A DNA stretch of 32,796 nucleotides from Enterobacterales bacterium (GTDB lineage Bacteria; Pseudomonadota; Gammaproteobacteria; Enterobacterales; Enterobacteriaceae). Positions 18,166 through 28,402 of the stretch are shown piece by piece. The notes beneath the pieces were generated by a model. It was not told where the DNA came from, ran no database searches, and saw only the letters and a list, made by a program, of their open reading frames with translations. The stretch covers positions 1-32,796 of the forward strand of contig JAATFX010000103.1 in NCBI GenBank assembly GCA_015654925.1, given 5' to 3'. Each line of letters starts with the position of its first letter. Positions within the stretch are counted from its first letter, which is position 1. Position numbers and translations under genes: made by a program.

Positions 18166-20883
18166 ATGTTATCTAAACTGCTTACAAAAGTTTTTGGAAG
18201 TCGCAATGACCGCACCCTGCGGCGCATGAGCAAGACCGTAGAAATCATCAACCGGATGGAACCGGATATGGAGAAGCTGACCGACGCCGAGCTGGCCGCG
18301 AAAACCATCGAGTTCCGCGCCCGTTTGGAGAAAGGCGAATCCGTCGACAGCTTATTGCCCGAATCCTTTGCCGTGGTGCGTGAAGCCAGCAAACGGGTCT
18401 TCGGCATGCGTCACTTCGACGTCCAGCTGCAGGGCGGCATGGTGCTTAACGACCGCTGCATCGCTGAAATGCGCACCGGCGAAGGTAAAACCCTGACCGC
18501 CACCCTGCCGGCTTACCTGAACGCCCTGAGCGGTAAAGGCGTGCACGTGGTCACCGTCAATGATTACCTGGCGCAGCGCGATGCCGAAAACAACCGTCCG
18601 CTGTTCGAGTTCCTCGGCCTGACCGTCGGCATCAATTTGCCGAATATGCCGGCGCCGGCCAAACGCGCCGCCTACGCCGCCGACATTACCTACGGCACCA
18701 ACAACGAATACGGGTTCGATTACCTGCGCGACAATATGGCCTTCAGCCCCGAAGACCGCGTGCAGCGCAAGCTGCACTACGCGCTGGTGGATGAGGTCGA
18801 CTCCATCCTGATCGATGAAGCACGTACGCCGCTGATTATTTCAGGGCCGGCGGAAGACAGCTCCGAAATGTATATGCGGGTGGATAAGCTGATCCCGCAT
18901 CTGATCCGCCAGGATAAAGAAGACTCCGATTCGTTCCAGGGGGAAGGCCATTTCTCGGTGGACGAAAAGTCCCGCCAGGTCAACCTGACCGAACGCGGCC
19001 TGGTGCTGATTGAAGAACTGATGGTCCAGGCCGGCATCATGGAGGAGGGCGAGTCGCTCTATTCCCCGGCCAATATCATGCTGATGCATCACGTGACCGC
19101 CGCGCTGCGCGCCCACGTGCTGTTCGCCCGCGACGTGGATTATATCGTCAAAGACGGCGAGGTGATTATCGTCGATGAGCATACCGGTCGCAGCATGCCG
19201 GGTCGCCGCTGGTCCGACGGTTTGCACCAGGCGGTGGAAGCCAAGGAAAACGTCGCCATCCAGAATGAAAACCAGACCCTGGCATCCATCACCTTCCAGA
19301 ATTACTTCCGCCTGTATGAAAAGCTGGCCGGGATGACCGGGACCGCCGATACCGAAGCGTTTGAATTCAGCTCGATCTACAAACTGGACACCATCGTGGT
19401 GCCCACCAACCGTCCGATGATCCGCAAAGATTTGCCGGATCTGGTCTATATGACCGAAAAAGAGAAGATCGACGCGATCATCGAAGATATCAAGACCTGT
19501 TCAGCCAAAGGCCAGCCGGTGCTGGTGGGTACTATCTCCATTGAAAAATCCGAGGTGGTATCGCACGAGTTGGAAAAGGCCGGCATCGAACATAAAGTCC
19601 TGAACGCCAAATTCCACGCCATGGAAGCGGATATCGTGGCCCAGGCTGGGTCGCCGGGCGCCGTCACCATCGCCACCAATATGGCCGGCCGCGGGACGGA
19701 TATCGTGCTCGGCGGCAGCTGGCAGGCGGAAATATCCCATCTGGAAGATCCTACGGAAGATGATATTACCGCCCTCAAGGCCGCCTGGCAGATTCGCCAT
19801 GATGCGGTGCTGGCCTCCGGCGGGCTGCATATCATCGGCACCGAACGTCACGAATCGCGCCGTATCGATAACCAGCTGCGCGGGCGTTCGGGTCGTCAGG
19901 GGGATGCAGGGTCTTCTCGCTTCTACCTGTCGATGGAAGATGCCTTGATGCGCATCTTCGCCTCCGACCGCGTGACCGGCATGATGCGCAAATTGGGCAT
20001 GAAGCCGGGCGAAGCCATCGAGCATCCGTGGGTGACCAAGGCCATCGCCAACGCGCAGCGTAAAGTTGAAAGCCGCAACTTCGATATCCGCAAACAGTTG
20101 CTGGAATACGATGACGTCGCCAACGACCAGCGCCGGGCCATCTACAGCCAGCGTAATGAATTGCTGGATGTGGCGGATATCAGTGAAACCATTATCAGCA
20201 TCCGCGAAGATGTACTGAAAACCGTGCTTGATAACCATATTCCGCCGCAGTCGCTGGAGGAAATGTGGGACGTGCCCGGGCTGGAAAAACGCCTGAAAGA
20301 CGACTTTGATCTGGATATGCCGATTGCCGAATGGCTGGACCAAGAACCGGGTCTGCATGAAGAAACCCTGCGCGAGCGCATCCTGGAAAAAACGCTGGAG
20401 CAATATCAGCGCAAAGAGGAAGTGGTCGGCGTCGAGATGATGCGCAGCTTTGAAAAAGGCGTAATGCTGCAAACCCTCGATTCGCTGTGGAAAGAACATC
20501 TGGCGGCCATGGACTACCTGCGCCAGGGTATCCATCTGCGCGGTTATGCCCAAAAAGATCCGAAGCAGGAGTACAAACGCGAATCTTTCGCCATGTTTGC
20601 CGCCATGCTGGAATCGCTGAAGTATGAAGTAATCAGTACCCTGAGCAAGGTACAGGTGCGGATGCCGGAAGAAGTCGAGGCGTTGGAGCAACAGCGCCGC
20701 GAAGAAGCCGAGCGCCTGGCGCTGCAGCAGCAGTTGAGCCACCAGTCCGAACCGGTGTTAAACGATGCGCCGGCCCTGGCGAATCAGCCGGTGCACGAAG
20801 GGCGCAAAGTAGGGCGTAACGACCCGTGCCCGTGCGGCTCCGGCAAAAAATACAAACAATGCCACGGCAAATTGCAGCAATAA
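18166..20883 (+). CDS. secA: Preprotein translocase ATPase SecA
   Basis: SecA is the ATPase motor that pushes unfolded preproteins through SecYEG. The 905-residue protein has NBD1 with Walker A MRTGEGKT (K108) and the DEAD-like [22 protein letters not shown], the preprotein cross-linking domain, NBD2 with [13 protein letters not shown] and the [11 protein letters not shown] block, the helical wing and scaffold domains, and a linker. The C-terminal zinc finger is intact (C888, C890, C899, H900), which binds SecB and lipid. The start [21 protein letters not shown] is the family start. Expression is probably coupled to secM just upstream. The last codons, including the final Gln-Gln, are part of a repeat that is copied again after the gene. 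Confidence 0.98.
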   Translation: MLSKLLTKVFGSRNDRTLRRMSKTVEIINRMEPDMEKLTDAELAAKTIEFRARLEKGESVDSLLPESFAVVREASKRVFGMRHFDVQLQGGMVLNDRCIAEMRTGEGKTLTATLPAYLNALSGKGVHVVTVNDYLAQRDAENNRPLFEFLGLTVGINLPNMPAPAKRAAYAADITYGTNNEYGFDYLRDNMAFSPEDRVQRKLHYALVDEVDSILIDEARTPLIISGPAEDSSEMYMRVDKLIPHLIRQDKEDSDSFQGEGHFSVDEKSRQVNLTERGLVLIEELMVQAGIMEEGESLYSPANIMLMHHVTAALRAHVLFARDVDYIVKDGEVIIVDEHTGRSMPGRRWSDGLHQAVEAKENVAIQNENQTLASITFQNYFRLYEKLAGMTGTADTEAFEFSSIYKLDTIVVPTNRPMIRKDLPDLVYMTEKEKIDAIIEDIKTCSAKGQPVLVGTISIEKSEVVSHELEKAGIEHKVLNAKFHAMEADIVAQAGSPGAVTIATNMAGRGTDIVLGGSWQAEISHLEDPTEDDITALKAAWQIRHDAVLASGGLHIIGTERHESRRIDNQLRGRSGRQGDAGSSRFYLSMEDALMRIFASDRVTGMMRKLGMKPGEAIEHPWVTKAIANAQRKVESRNFDIRKQLLEYDDVANDQRRAIYSQRNELLDVADISETIISIREDVLKTVLDNHIPPQSLEEMWDVPGLEKRLKDDFDLDMPIAEWLDQEPGLHEETLRERILEKTLEQYQRKEEVVGVEMMRSFEKGVMLQTLDSLWKEHLAAMDYLRQGIHLRGYAQKDPKQEYKRESFAMFAAMLESLKYEVISTLSKVQVRMPEEVEALEQQRREEAERLALQQQLSHQSEPVLNDAPALANQPVHEGRKVGRNDPCPCGSGKKYKQCHGKLQQ

Positions 20884-20999
20884 GATAGGAGCCGGCTCCG
20901 GTTCGGGAGCCGCCAGGAAACGCTTTTATAATTGCAGCAACAATATCAAGATAGGGCCGGCTCCCGAGTAGGGCGCCGCCCGGCAATGCCTTTATTTTC
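20870..20999. repeat. Imperfect tandem repeat with hairpins after secA
   Basis: Two units of about 60-70 bp lie head to tail: unit 1 about 20870-20929, unit 2 about 20930-20999. Each starts with AATTGCAGCAA (the last secA codons in unit 1), then AAGATAGG plus GCCGGCTCC, a short hairpin, and a CCTTTAT/CTTTTAT tail. Unit 1 hairpin: CGGCTCC (20893-20899), 6-nt loop, GGAGCCG (20906-20912). Unit 2 hairpin: CGGCTCCC (20958-20965), GAGTA loop, GGGCGCCG (20971-20978) with one mismatch. Unit 1 also contains the 12-bp palindrome GGAGCCGGCTCC (20888-20899). They may act as terminators for secA, or be a duplicated terminator or REP-like element. Confidence 0.7.
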
Positions 21000-21008
21000 G
21001 GAGTACCT

Positions 21009-21407
21009 GTGACAATGACGATACGCACAATTGCCGTAGGCATTATCCGTAATGCGCAGCAGCAGATTTTTATCGCCCAGCGGCCGGCGGAGTCCCATAT
21101 GGGCGGTTTCTGGGAGTTTCCCGGCGGCAAAATGGAAGAGGGCGAAACCCCTGAGCAGGCGCTGAAACGGGAATTGCTGGAAGAAACCGGCATCCAGGTG
21201 GAGCGGGCCGAACTGCTGTCCACCAGCCAGCACCAGTTTGCCGACCGGCAAATGGCTTTCTATTTTTTCCTGGTTGAGCGGTGGCAGGGGACGCCATACG
21301 GTAAAGAGGGCCAGCCGGTGCGCTGGTGCCCGCAGGCGGAACTGAAAGCCGATGAGTTTCCGCCGGCCAATGCGGCTATTATCCGCCAACTGGTCGCCAG
21401 TCTTTAA
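21009..21407 (+). CDS. mutT: 8-oxo-dGTP diphosphatase MutT
   Basis: MutT hydrolyses 8-oxo-dGTP to the monophosphate, keeping the oxidised nucleotide out of DNA. The Nudix box is complete at residues 40-62: G40, E46, R54-E55, E58-E59, G61 in GKMEEGETPEQ and ALKRELLEETGI. The surrounding AVGIIRN and VERWQGTPYGKEGQPVRW blocks match the family. Two starts are possible: a GTG at 21009 with GGAG 5 bp before it (132 residues) and an ATG at 21015 with an 11-bp spacing (130 residues); the GTG is kept for its better ribosome-binding site. It is separated from secA by the repeat region. It converges with yacG. Confidence 0.96.
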   Translation: MTMTIRTIAVGIIRNAQQQIFIAQRPAESHMGGFWEFPGGKMEEGETPEQALKRELLEETGIQVERAELLSTSQHQFADRQMAFYFFLVERWQGTPYGKEGQPVRWCPQAELKADEFPPANAAIIRQLVASL

Positions 21408-21408
21408 T

Positions 21409-21432
21409 CCCCGCCGCGCCCGGGCCGCGGGG
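21409..21432. terminator. GC-rich hairpin between convergent mutT and yacG
   Basis: CCCCGC (21409-21414) and GCGGGG (21427-21432) form a 6-bp stem with further partial pairing inside, in the 35-bp gap between mutT and yacG. No clear T-run follows on either strand. It may end transcription from both sides, but the evidence is structural only. Confidence 0.45.
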
Positions 21433-21442
21433 CATTATCGCC

Positions 21443-21640
21443 CTAACGCTGGTCTTCGCTCCAGTCATCGCTGTCGGTGATTTGCCTATCGCTGGGGATC
21501 GCTTTCTCTTCATCGGCCCACTCGCCCAGATCGATTAACTGGCAGCGTTTACTGCAAAATGGCCGGAATTGGCTTTGCGGACCCCACTCCACGTCCGTAC
21601 CGCAGGTCGGACAATTGACTACCATGACATCATTACTCAT
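21443..21640 (-). CDS. yacG: DNA gyrase inhibitor YacG
   Basis: YacG is a small zinc-finger protein that binds the GyrB C-terminal domain and inhibits DNA gyrase in E. coli. The 65-residue protein equals the E. coli length. The four zinc cysteines are C10, C13, C29 and C33 (CPTCG and FCSKRC), followed by the conserved [12 protein letters not shown] and an acidic tail. The start has GGAG with 6-bp spacing. It lies downstream of zapD and coaE on the same strand, as in E. coli, and is probably the last gene of a coaE-zapD-yacG unit. Confidence 0.96.
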   Translation of the reverse strand: MSNDVMVVNCPTCGTDVEWGPQSQFRPFCSKRCQLIDLGEWADEEKAIPSDRQITDSDDWSEDQR

Positions 21641-21689
21641 TTAACACTCCAACAGCTTAACAATACGATCTCAGCTCAACACCTGGCGG

Positions 21690-22445
21690 TCAACAGCAGG
21701 CCAGTTCAAAGGGCAGGCGGTTCGGGATAACGCCTTTTTCGCTGTCCATGGATAAAAATCGAATGGCGTAGCGGGTTTTATGGCCGGATACCTGCGGATA
21801 GAGCTGATACAGCAAAGGTATGCGCATGCGCAGTAAATCCGCATCCTCGGCGTTATCCTGGAAAAAGCCGTTCAGGCTGATAAGGCTTTTAAACGGTTCG
21901 GAATGACGTACCAGCTCCAGCGTCATGGTTAATGCGCTATGCAACGGGTCCAGGGTTTTCAGCCAGATCGCCGTCTGGTGGTCACGCTGTTCCTGGGGCA
22001 GGTGCAGCCAAAGATGCAGGCCGGGCAAATCAAAGCTGCAGCAGCCGCCGGGAATCGACAACCGCTGGCGTACCGAACCGATTAACCGATCCTCGCGCAG
22101 CGCCTGTCCCAGGCGCGGTGCGGCCATTAATACCGCGCCGCAGTTTTTGAGTTCGCTGCGCAGGGTGCGCACCCGCTCGCTATCCACGCCCGGCACGCCG
22201 TCCCACTGCAGCATTTTTTGCTGCTGCCGATCCAGTTCCTTGAGCATCTCGGTTCGGACATCGCCGCGCTCAAGCACATCCAGCAGATCGGAAAGGGTGC
22301 GGAAAAAGGGTAATGCGCTTGAGATGTCAGTCAACGTCGGATAGTTATACAGTTGTTGCAGTAAAAATTCCAGGCGCAGCCAGGTGCGCATTTTTTCATT
22401 TAAAGGATGCTCAAAAAGCACCGATGTCGAGTAAACGTCACTCAT
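21690..22445 (-). CDS. zapD: Cell division protein ZapD
   Basis: ZapD is a cytoplasmic protein that bundles FtsZ filaments by binding the FtsZ C-terminal peptide and stabilises the Z ring. The 251-residue protein matches the family along its length: [24 protein letters not shown] at the N-terminus, an alpha-helical domain to about residue 110, then the beta-rich domain with [14 protein letters not shown] and [18 protein letters not shown]. The start ([18 protein letters not shown]) has AGGA 9 bp upstream. It follows coaE by 5 bp, which suggests cotranscription. Confidence 0.96.
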   Translation of the reverse strand: MSDVYSTSVLFEHPLNEKMRTWLRLEFLLQQLYNYPTLTDISSALPFFRTLSDLLDVLERGDVRTEMLKELDRQQQKMLQWDGVPGVDSERVRTLRSELKNCGAVLMAAPRLGQALREDRLIGSVRQRLSIPGGCCSFDLPGLHLWLHLPQEQRDHQTAIWLKTLDPLHSALTMTLELVRHSEPFKSLISLNGFFQDNAEDADLLRMRIPLLYQLYPQVSGHKTRYAIRFLSMDSEKGVIPNRLPFELACC

Positions 22446-22450
22446 TATAA

Positions 22451-23065
22451 TTAATCCTGTCGGGTTGCTGATGCCGCAAGCTGAAGATATCGGCGGTGCA
22501 GCCTAGCCACACTGGCCGTAATCTCTTCGGGACGCCCACTATTATCTATAATATCATCGGCACAGGCCAGACGCTGTTCGCGGGTGGCCTGCGCGGCAAG
22601 AATATTCTCAATTTGACCGCGGCTGATGCCGTCGCGGCGCAAAGTACGGGCGATTTGGATTTCTCGATCCACATCCACTACCAGTACCCGGTTTGCCTGG
22701 GATTGCAAACGGTTTTCAATCAGCAGCGGCACGACCCATAAGACGTAATCGCCGTCGGCGCGGTCTATTTGTTGCCGGGTTTCACGCTGGATCAAGGGAT
22801 GGAGCAAACCGCTGAGCCACGCCTTGTCCCCCGGCGAGCTGAAAATGCGCTGGCGCAGCCGGGCGCGGTCCAGCGTCCCGTCGGGCAGCAGGATCTCGTT
22901 GCCAAAACGGGTATGAATGGCCCGCAGCGCGTCGCTGCCCGGCTCGACGACCTGACGGGCGATGACATCGGCGTCGACAATCGTGGCACCCAGTACGGCG
23001 AAGGCGTTGGCCACGGTACTTTTGCCACTGCCAATCCCCCCTGTTAATGCAACAATATAACGCAT
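22451..23065 (-). CDS. coaE: Dephospho-CoA kinase CoaE
   Basis: CoaE phosphorylates the 3'-OH of dephospho-CoA, the last step of coenzyme A synthesis. The 204-residue protein is two residues shorter than E. coli. The P-loop GGIGSGKST is at residues 9-17, followed by [14 protein letters not shown], the lid/CoA domain [15 protein letters not shown] and the [21 protein letters not shown] block. The frame is open 23 codons upstream, but [17 protein letters not shown] is the family start. A GGGAG lies about 12 bp upstream, a rather long spacing. It is divergent from guaC across a 181-bp region. Confidence 0.95.
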   Translation of the reverse strand: MRYIVALTGGIGSGKSTVANAFAVLGATIVDADVIARQVVEPGSDALRAIHTRFGNEILLPDGTLDRARLRQRIFSSPGDKAWLSGLLHPLIQRETRQQIDRADGDYVLWVVPLLIENRLQSQANRVLVVDVDREIQIARTLRRDGISRGQIENILAAQATREQRLACADDIIDNSGRPEEITASVARLHRRYLQLAASATRQD

Positions 23066-23144
23066 AGAGTGTGCTGTCTCCCTTTCTGCCCGTTCGCAGA
23101 TAAATTGGTACGATTGTAGCGTAAAACCGGGCATTTTCGCAGTC

Positions 23145-23172
23145 TTGCCGTAAGAATAATCCGGCGTATGAT
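23145..23172 (+). promoter_or_regulatory. Candidate guaC promoter
   Basis: TTGCCG (23145-23150) and TATGAT (23167-23172) are separated by 16 bp and match the sigma-70 boxes at 4/6 and 5/6. They lie 75 bp before the guaC ATG in the guaC-coaE divergent region. No regulator site was identified with confidence. Confidence 0.4.
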
Positions 23173-23246
23173 ACCGTTACTGGAATTGGCATTCTCGTAC
23201 CCGAACTTTACCAGCGACTCGTCGCCATTGACCAGGAATCGCCCTG

Positions 23247-24290
23247 ATGCGTATTGAAGAAGATATTAAATTAGGTTTCAAAGACGTTCTTATCCGTCCT
23301 AAGCGTTCAACGCTCAAAAGCCGCTCCGACGTCGAGTTGCAGCGCGAGATCACCTTTAAACATCCGGGTTGTACCTGGGCGGGCGTACCCATCATCGCCG
23401 CCAATATGGATACCGTCGGGACGTTCCGCATGGCCGAGGCGCTGGCCGCGTTTGATGTGCTGACCGCGGTGCATAAACATTATACCGTTGAGCAATGGCG
23501 CGATTTTGTTGCGCGTGTCCCGGATTCCATTTTACGCCACGTTATGGTCTCCACCGGCACGTCGGAAACCGATTTCGTAAAAATGAAACAGATCCTGGCC
23601 CTGTCGCCGCTATTGACGTTTATTTGTATCGATGTCGCCAACGGCTACTCCGAACATTTTGTCAATTTCGTGCAAAAAGCCCGCGAGGCTTGCCCGGATA
23701 AAGTAATTTGCGCCGGCAACGTGGTGACCGGCGAGATGGTGGAAGAGCTGATTCTTTCCGGCGCCGATATCGTTAAAGTGGGTATCGGCCCCGGTTCGGT
23801 ATGCACTACCCGCGTCAAGACCGGCGTCGGCTATCCGCAGCTGTCCGCGGTGATTGAATGCGCCGATGCCGCCCACGGTCTAAGTGGCCAGATCGTCAGC
23901 GACGGCGGCTGTTCGGTGCCCGGCGACGTGGCCAAGGCCTTCGGCGGCGGGGCGGATTTTGTGATGCTCGGCGGCATGCTGGCCGGCCATGACGAATGCG
24001 AAGGCACCGTAGTGGAAGAGAACGGCGAGAAATTTATGCTGTTTTACGGCATGAGCTCCGAGTCCGCCATGAAGCGCCATGTGGGCGGCGTCGCGCAATA
24101 CCGCGCGGCGGAAGGTAAAACCGTTAAGCTGCCGCTGCGCGGGCCGGTGGAAAACTCCATCCGCGATATCCTCGGCGGGTTGCGTTCCGCCTGCACCTAC
24201 GTTGGGGCTTCCCGCTTAAAAGAGCTGACCAAGCGCACCACCTTTATCCGGGTGGCCGAGCAGGAAAACCAGGTATTTACCCAGCTGTAA
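23247..24290 (+). CDS. guaC: GMP reductase GuaC
   Basis: GuaC reduces GMP to IMP with NADPH, returning guanine nucleotides to the central purine pool. The 347-residue protein equals E. coli. It is an IMPDH/GMPR-fold TIM barrel: [12 protein letters not shown] near residue 50, the catalytic C186 in [11 protein letters not shown], the phosphate-binding [31 protein letters not shown] stretch (23895-23987 region), and [10 protein letters not shown]. No CBS domain is inserted, which distinguishes it from IMP dehydrogenase. AGGA lies 9 bp upstream of the ATG. It converges with hofC. Confidence 0.97.
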   Translation: MRIEEDIKLGFKDVLIRPKRSTLKSRSDVELQREITFKHPGCTWAGVPIIAANMDTVGTFRMAEALAAFDVLTAVHKHYTVEQWRDFVARVPDSILRHVMVSTGTSETDFVKMKQILALSPLLTFICIDVANGYSEHFVNFVQKAREACPDKVICAGNVVTGEMVEELILSGADIVKVGIGPGSVCTTRVKTGVGYPQLSAVIECADAAHGLSGQIVSDGGCSVPGDVAKAFGGGADFVMLGGMLAGHDECEGTVVEENGEKFMLFYGMSSESAMKRHVGGVAQYRAAEGKTVKLPLRGPVENSIRDILGGLRSACTYVGASRLKELTKRTTFIRVAEQENQVFTQL

Positions 24291-24298
24291 CCCCATTG

Positions 24299-24318
24299 GG
24301 CCGGGGCCAATCCCGGCC
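24299..24318. terminator. Hairpin between convergent guaC and hofC
   Basis: GGCCGGG (24299-24305) and CCCGGCC (24312-24318) form a perfect 7-bp stem with a GCCAAT loop, 9 bp after the guaC stop. No strong T-run follows, but position and stem strength suit a terminator shared by the convergent genes. Confidence 0.5.
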
Positions 24319-24336
24319 GTCTGGCCCTCGCTTTAC

Positions 24337-25542
24337 TTACATCTGACCCATTACCTCGCCCAGTTGCAGCAGCGGCAAATAAAGCACCAGCACCAACCCG
24401 CATACCGCTCCGCCTACAATCAGCAACAGCAGCGGTTCGGCCAACTGCCCCAGCGCATCGGTAAGCTGGTGCGTACGCTGTTCATGGAGCCGGGCCAACT
24501 GGTGGAATACTTCATCCAGAGTGCCGGCAAACTCGCCGGTTTTGATTAACTGGTGGCAATGGGGCGGGAAGAGCCGGTGGCGGTAAAAAGCCTGGTGCAG
24601 GGCGTAACCTTGTTGAATGTGCCGGTGTAGTTGCCACACCGCCTGCCGGTAGCCGTCATGGCCGACGGTATGCGCGGCCGCTGCCAGGCCGCTGTCCAGG
24701 GGCACGCCCGCCGGATGGGTCATGGCCAGGGTTTGGAATAGCTGGTATATATTGTGATGACGAATCAGCGCGCCCAGGCCCGGCAGATATAACAGTCCCA
24801 TCTGGATATGGCGCCGCCAGCGGGGATGATAATGGCATGCCCGCCGGTATGCCCCATACAGCATGGCGGCGGCCATCCCCCCCGCGAGCCCATAACCGCC
24901 GGCATGCTCCGCCAGCATCAGCAGGCCGCGGGTCGATGCCGGCAGCGGCGCGCCGAGGCCGGCATACAGCCGGGCGAACTCCGGCAATACCCAGATGAGC
25001 ATCAGCCCCACCACCGCCGTGGCCGTCAGGCAGATAACGACCGGATAACGCAATGCCGCCGCCACTCTTTTTTTTAGCCGTTCCCGCCCGATCTCGTGTT
25101 CCGACAGCGAGCGGCAGCAGCAATCCAGCCGGCCGGTAAGCTCCCCGAGGGCCGTCATGGCGCAGTACAGCGGCGGGAAAACCTGGGGGAAATCGGCCAG
25201 GGCCTGCGACAGGGTCTGGCCCTGTTCGATTTTGGCGCCGAGCAGGCGCAGCAGGCAGCGCCAGCCGGTGCGCGGGTGATCCTGCGCCAGCAGATGCAGG
25301 CTCTCCCTGAGCGGCAATCCCGCGCCGAGCAGCGAGGCCAACTGCGATGTCATGGCGGCCAGATGCTGTTTACGCCAATAACCGGCCCCCAGGTAGCCGG
25401 CGATGCGCACGCGGAACGGCTGTACCTGCTGCCCGATCAATTGCCGGCGGATTGCTACCTTGCCTGCCCCCAGCATATGTCCTGAGCAAAGAGCTCCATC
25501 GGAAGAACGCCCCCGCCAGGCATATAACCACAGACCGCTCAT
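24337..25542 (-). CDS. hofC: Type IV pilus assembly inner-membrane protein HofC (PilC family)
   Basis: HofC is the polytopic platform protein of the type IV pilus/type II secretion family (PilC/GspF). The 401-residue protein is close to E. coli HofC (400). It has two T2SSF repeats: the first from LASLLGAGLPLRESLHLL (about residue 68) and the second from FQTLAMTHPAGVPLDSGLAAAAHTV (about residue 272). Membrane segments are at about 160-185, 210-230 and 365-390. The start overlaps the hofB stop (ATGA), so translation is coupled. It is the last gene of the ppdD-hofB-hofC unit. The fold looks intact, so it is probably not a pseudogene. Confidence 0.92.
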   Translation of the reverse strand: MSGLWLYAWRGRSSDGALCSGHMLGAGKVAIRRQLIGQQVQPFRVRIAGYLGAGYWRKQHLAAMTSQLASLLGAGLPLRESLHLLAQDHPRTGWRCLLRLLGAKIEQGQTLSQALADFPQVFPPLYCAMTALGELTGRLDCCCRSLSEHEIGRERLKKRVAAALRYPVVICLTATAVVGLMLIWVLPEFARLYAGLGAPLPASTRGLLMLAEHAGGYGLAGGMAAAMLYGAYRRACHYHPRWRRHIQMGLLYLPGLGALIRHHNIYQLFQTLAMTHPAGVPLDSGLAAAAHTVGHDGYRQAVWQLHRHIQQGYALHQAFYRHRLFPPHCHQLIKTGEFAGTLDEVFHQLARLHEQRTHQLTDALGQLAEPLLLLIVGGAVCGLVLVLYLPLLQLGEVMGQM

Positions 25543-26732
25543 ACGGGCTCCCCCAGCACGCGGACAAGTTCTTCAAGGGTGGTGACCCCTTGTTCCACCA
25601 GCGCCAGACCTGAACGCCATAAACCCTCCGCCGCGTGCGGCCGGGTACCGGTGGCCGCCATCAATAATGTTGGCGACCGGCCGGGCAGCAAATGGAACAG
25701 GCCATGTCGTCCCGCATAGCCCTGATGGCATTGTTCACAGCCCCCGGCGCGCCAGTGCCGACGCAGGGATAAACCGGCCGGCAAATGCGGCGCGGCCCCC
25801 GAATCGGCCTCGGAGCGGGCTTCAGTGCCGGTCCTAAAATCCTGCGCCGCCCGGCGGCAGGCCCCGCAAAGCCTGCGCACCAGGCGCTGCGCCATCACCA
25901 GTAGCAGGACCGGCCGCACCTGCCCGACGCTGACCCCGAGATGATGGAAGCGTTGCCAGACGTCGCCAGCGCAGGACGTATGCAGGGTGGCTAGCACCAG
26001 GTGGCCGGTCTGGGCGGCATGGATGGCGATGGTGGCGGTGTCCCGATCGCGGATCTCCCCCACCATGATGACATCGGGGTCCTGGCGGAGCAGGGCGCGC
26101 AGCAATACGGGAAAATCCAGCCTGGCCTTCGGGTTCACCTGGCACTGGGTAATGCCCGGCAGGGGGATTTCCACCGGATCTTCCACGCTGCAAATATTGA
26201 GCCGCTCGCGGCGCAGGGCATTGAGGGCGGCGTAAAGCGTCATGGTTTTGCCGCTGCCGGTCGGCCCGGACAATATTATTAAGCCCTGGGGCTGGCGCAA
26301 TAGGTGTAAAAATGGCTGTCTTACGGCCGGGGGCATGCCCAGCTGTTCCAGGCACAGCCCTTCCCGGTAGCCCCGCAGCAGGCGCAGCACAATTTTTTCT
26401 CCCCGCAGGGTGGGCAGCGTGGAGAGCCGAAATGAGCAGGCTTTCTCCGGCGGACCGAAAGCGAACTGCCCGTCCTGCGGGAGGCGCCGTTCGGCGATAT
26501 CCAGCCGGGCCATGATTTTCAGGCCAACCAGCAGCCGCGCGGCCAGGGCGGATGGGCAAGCCGCGCTTTCATGCAGCACGCCGTCGATGCGCATGCGGAT
26601 ACGGTAATCAGCCGACTCCGTGGGTTCGATATGGATATCGGAAGCCTGGCGCTCGATCCCCTGGTTAAGCAATACGCCGAGATACTCATCCAGCCCCCCC
26701 TCGTTATCCATGTTATCAATGGCGGCCATCAT
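25539..26732 (-). CDS. hofB: Type IV pilus assembly ATPase HofB (PilB/GspE family), N-terminally short
   Basis: HofB is the hexameric ATPase that powers pilus polymerisation. At 397 residues it is about 64 shorter than E. coli HofB (461), and the missing part is the N-terminal domain before the ASDIHIEP motif (residues 30-37). The rest is complete: Walker A GPTGSGKT (156-163), the Asp box CSVEDPVEIP, Walker B VIMVGEIRD (221-229), the His box AQTGHLVLATLHT (240-252), and the zinc tetracysteine C289, C292, C332, C335. The ATG overlaps the ppdD stop (ATGA), the normal operon spacing, so this is not an annotation artefact of a distant start. In relatives the N-terminal domain docks to other pilus proteins, so assembly may be altered or lost. 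Confidence 0.9.
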   Translation of the reverse strand: MMAAIDNMDNEGGLDEYLGVLLNQGIERQASDIHIEPTESADYRIRMRIDGVLHESAACPSALAARLLVGLKIMARLDIAERRLPQDGQFAFGPPEKACSFRLSTLPTLRGEKIVLRLLRGYREGLCLEQLGMPPAVRQPFLHLLRQPQGLIILSGPTGSGKTMTLYAALNALRRERLNICSVEDPVEIPLPGITQCQVNPKARLDFPVLLRALLRQDPDVIMVGEIRDRDTATIAIHAAQTGHLVLATLHTSCAGDVWQRFHHLGVSVGQVRPVLLLVMAQRLVRRLCGACRRAAQDFRTGTEARSEADSGAAPHLPAGLSLRRHWRAGGCEQCHQGYAGRHGLFHLLPGRSPTLLMAATGTRPHAAEGLWRSGLALVEQGVTTLEELVRVLGEPV

Positions 26733-27175
26733 GGTTCTCCCTGCGCCTCATCAAAACGAAACAGCGCCTGGCAGGGTTCCAGCAGATGCCCGGCATCCCC
26801 GGCGGCGTGGCAGCGGCGATTCCAGGCCAGTCCCGCGGCGTGCCGCCTGGGCGCCAGGGTCAGGGTCAATCCCGCTAACGCTTCCCTGCCGCTCAGGCTA
26901 ATGATGCCTTCGCGTACCTCCACCCGATCCACGTAGCGGGACGACAGGCCGTCGGGAATGCCTGACTGACCCGCGCGGCATTCCGTAAGCCCGCCGTGTT
27001 GCAGCGCGCACAGTTCCACCGCCGACTTATAGGGCGCGAGCATATGCAGCATGTCCGTCATGGCGGCGCGATCCAGATAACGCTGGTAGCCGGGTATACC
27101 GATAGCGCTCAGCGTCGCGATAATAGCGATGACCACCATTAGCTCCACCAATGTAAATCCCTGTTGATTGCTCAT
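26729..27175 (-). CDS. ppdD: Major type IV prepilin PpdD
   Basis: PpdD is the major pilin of the enterobacterial type IV pilus. The 148-residue precursor has a short leader MSNQQG, cleaved before F7 by a prepilin peptidase, then the methylated-Phe helix FTLVELMVVIAIIATLSAIGIP with Glu at mature position 5. The globular part retains family landmarks, SAVELCALQHGGLTECRAGQ and a C-terminal C...C pair (RRCHAAGD and EPCQALFRFDEA) that would form the D-loop disulfide. AGGA lies 4 bp upstream of the ATG. It leads the ppdD-hofB-hofC operon, and a possible attenuator lies about 100 bp upstream. No prepilin peptidase gene is in the window. Confidence 0.94.
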   Translation of the reverse strand: MSNQQGFTLVELMVVIAIIATLSAIGIPGYQRYLDRAAMTDMLHMLAPYKSAVELCALQHGGLTECRAGQSGIPDGLSSRYVDRVEVREGIISLSGREALAGLTLTLAPRRHAAGLAWNRRCHAAGDAGHLLEPCQALFRFDEAQGEP

Positions 27176-27272
27176 TGTCCTGGCGATCCTTGGCCGTTAT
27201 TACCAGGGCGAGGATAGCGGAGCAGGCCGCGGGGCGGCCAGGGCCAACCGGCGGAAGGGGAATGACAATCGC

Positions 27273-27323
27273 AAAAAAACGCGCTGTGTGACCATCGGTT
27301 TAGGAATCTTGCGCGTTAAACCG
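27273..27323 (-). promoter_or_regulatory. Possible attenuator upstream of ppdD
   Basis: On the minus strand two overlapping stems can form. The first pairs CGGTTTA (27323-27317) with TAAACCG (27302-27296). The second pairs AACGCGC (27317-27311) with GCGCGTT (27284-27278) and is followed by a run of seven T (27279-27273). They share position 27317 and interleave, so they cannot both form as a nested fold. This is the layout of an antiterminator and terminator pair. The second stem is only 7 bp with a 26-nt loop, so it may be chance. It could also be a secondary nadC terminator. Confidence 0.35.
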
Positions 27324-27344
27324 CAAAATAAAGCCCAAGGAGGT

Positions 27345-27376
27345 AACAAAAGGCCTTCGGTCATTACCGAAGGCCT
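27345..27376 (-). terminator. Rho-independent terminator of nadC
   Basis: A perfect 11-bp stem, AGGCCTTCGGT (27351-27361) with ACCGAAGGCCT (27366-27376), and a 4-nt loop lie 43 bp after the nadC stop. On the minus strand the stem is followed by TTTGTT (27350-27345). No T-run follows on the plus strand, which fixes the direction. Confidence 0.87.
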
Positions 27377-27418
27377 GATACGGTGCAATCGCCTATTGCG
27401 GGGAAGACGGCAAGCGGG

Positions 27419-28396
<978 letters not shown>

Positions 28397-28402
28397 TTAA
28401 AC

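Noticed and set aside
19501..20742. A 413-codon open frame on the strand opposite secA
   Set aside because: It lies wholly within secA, whose protein motifs are unmistakable. High GC content leaves long antisense frames; the translation has no recognisable domain.
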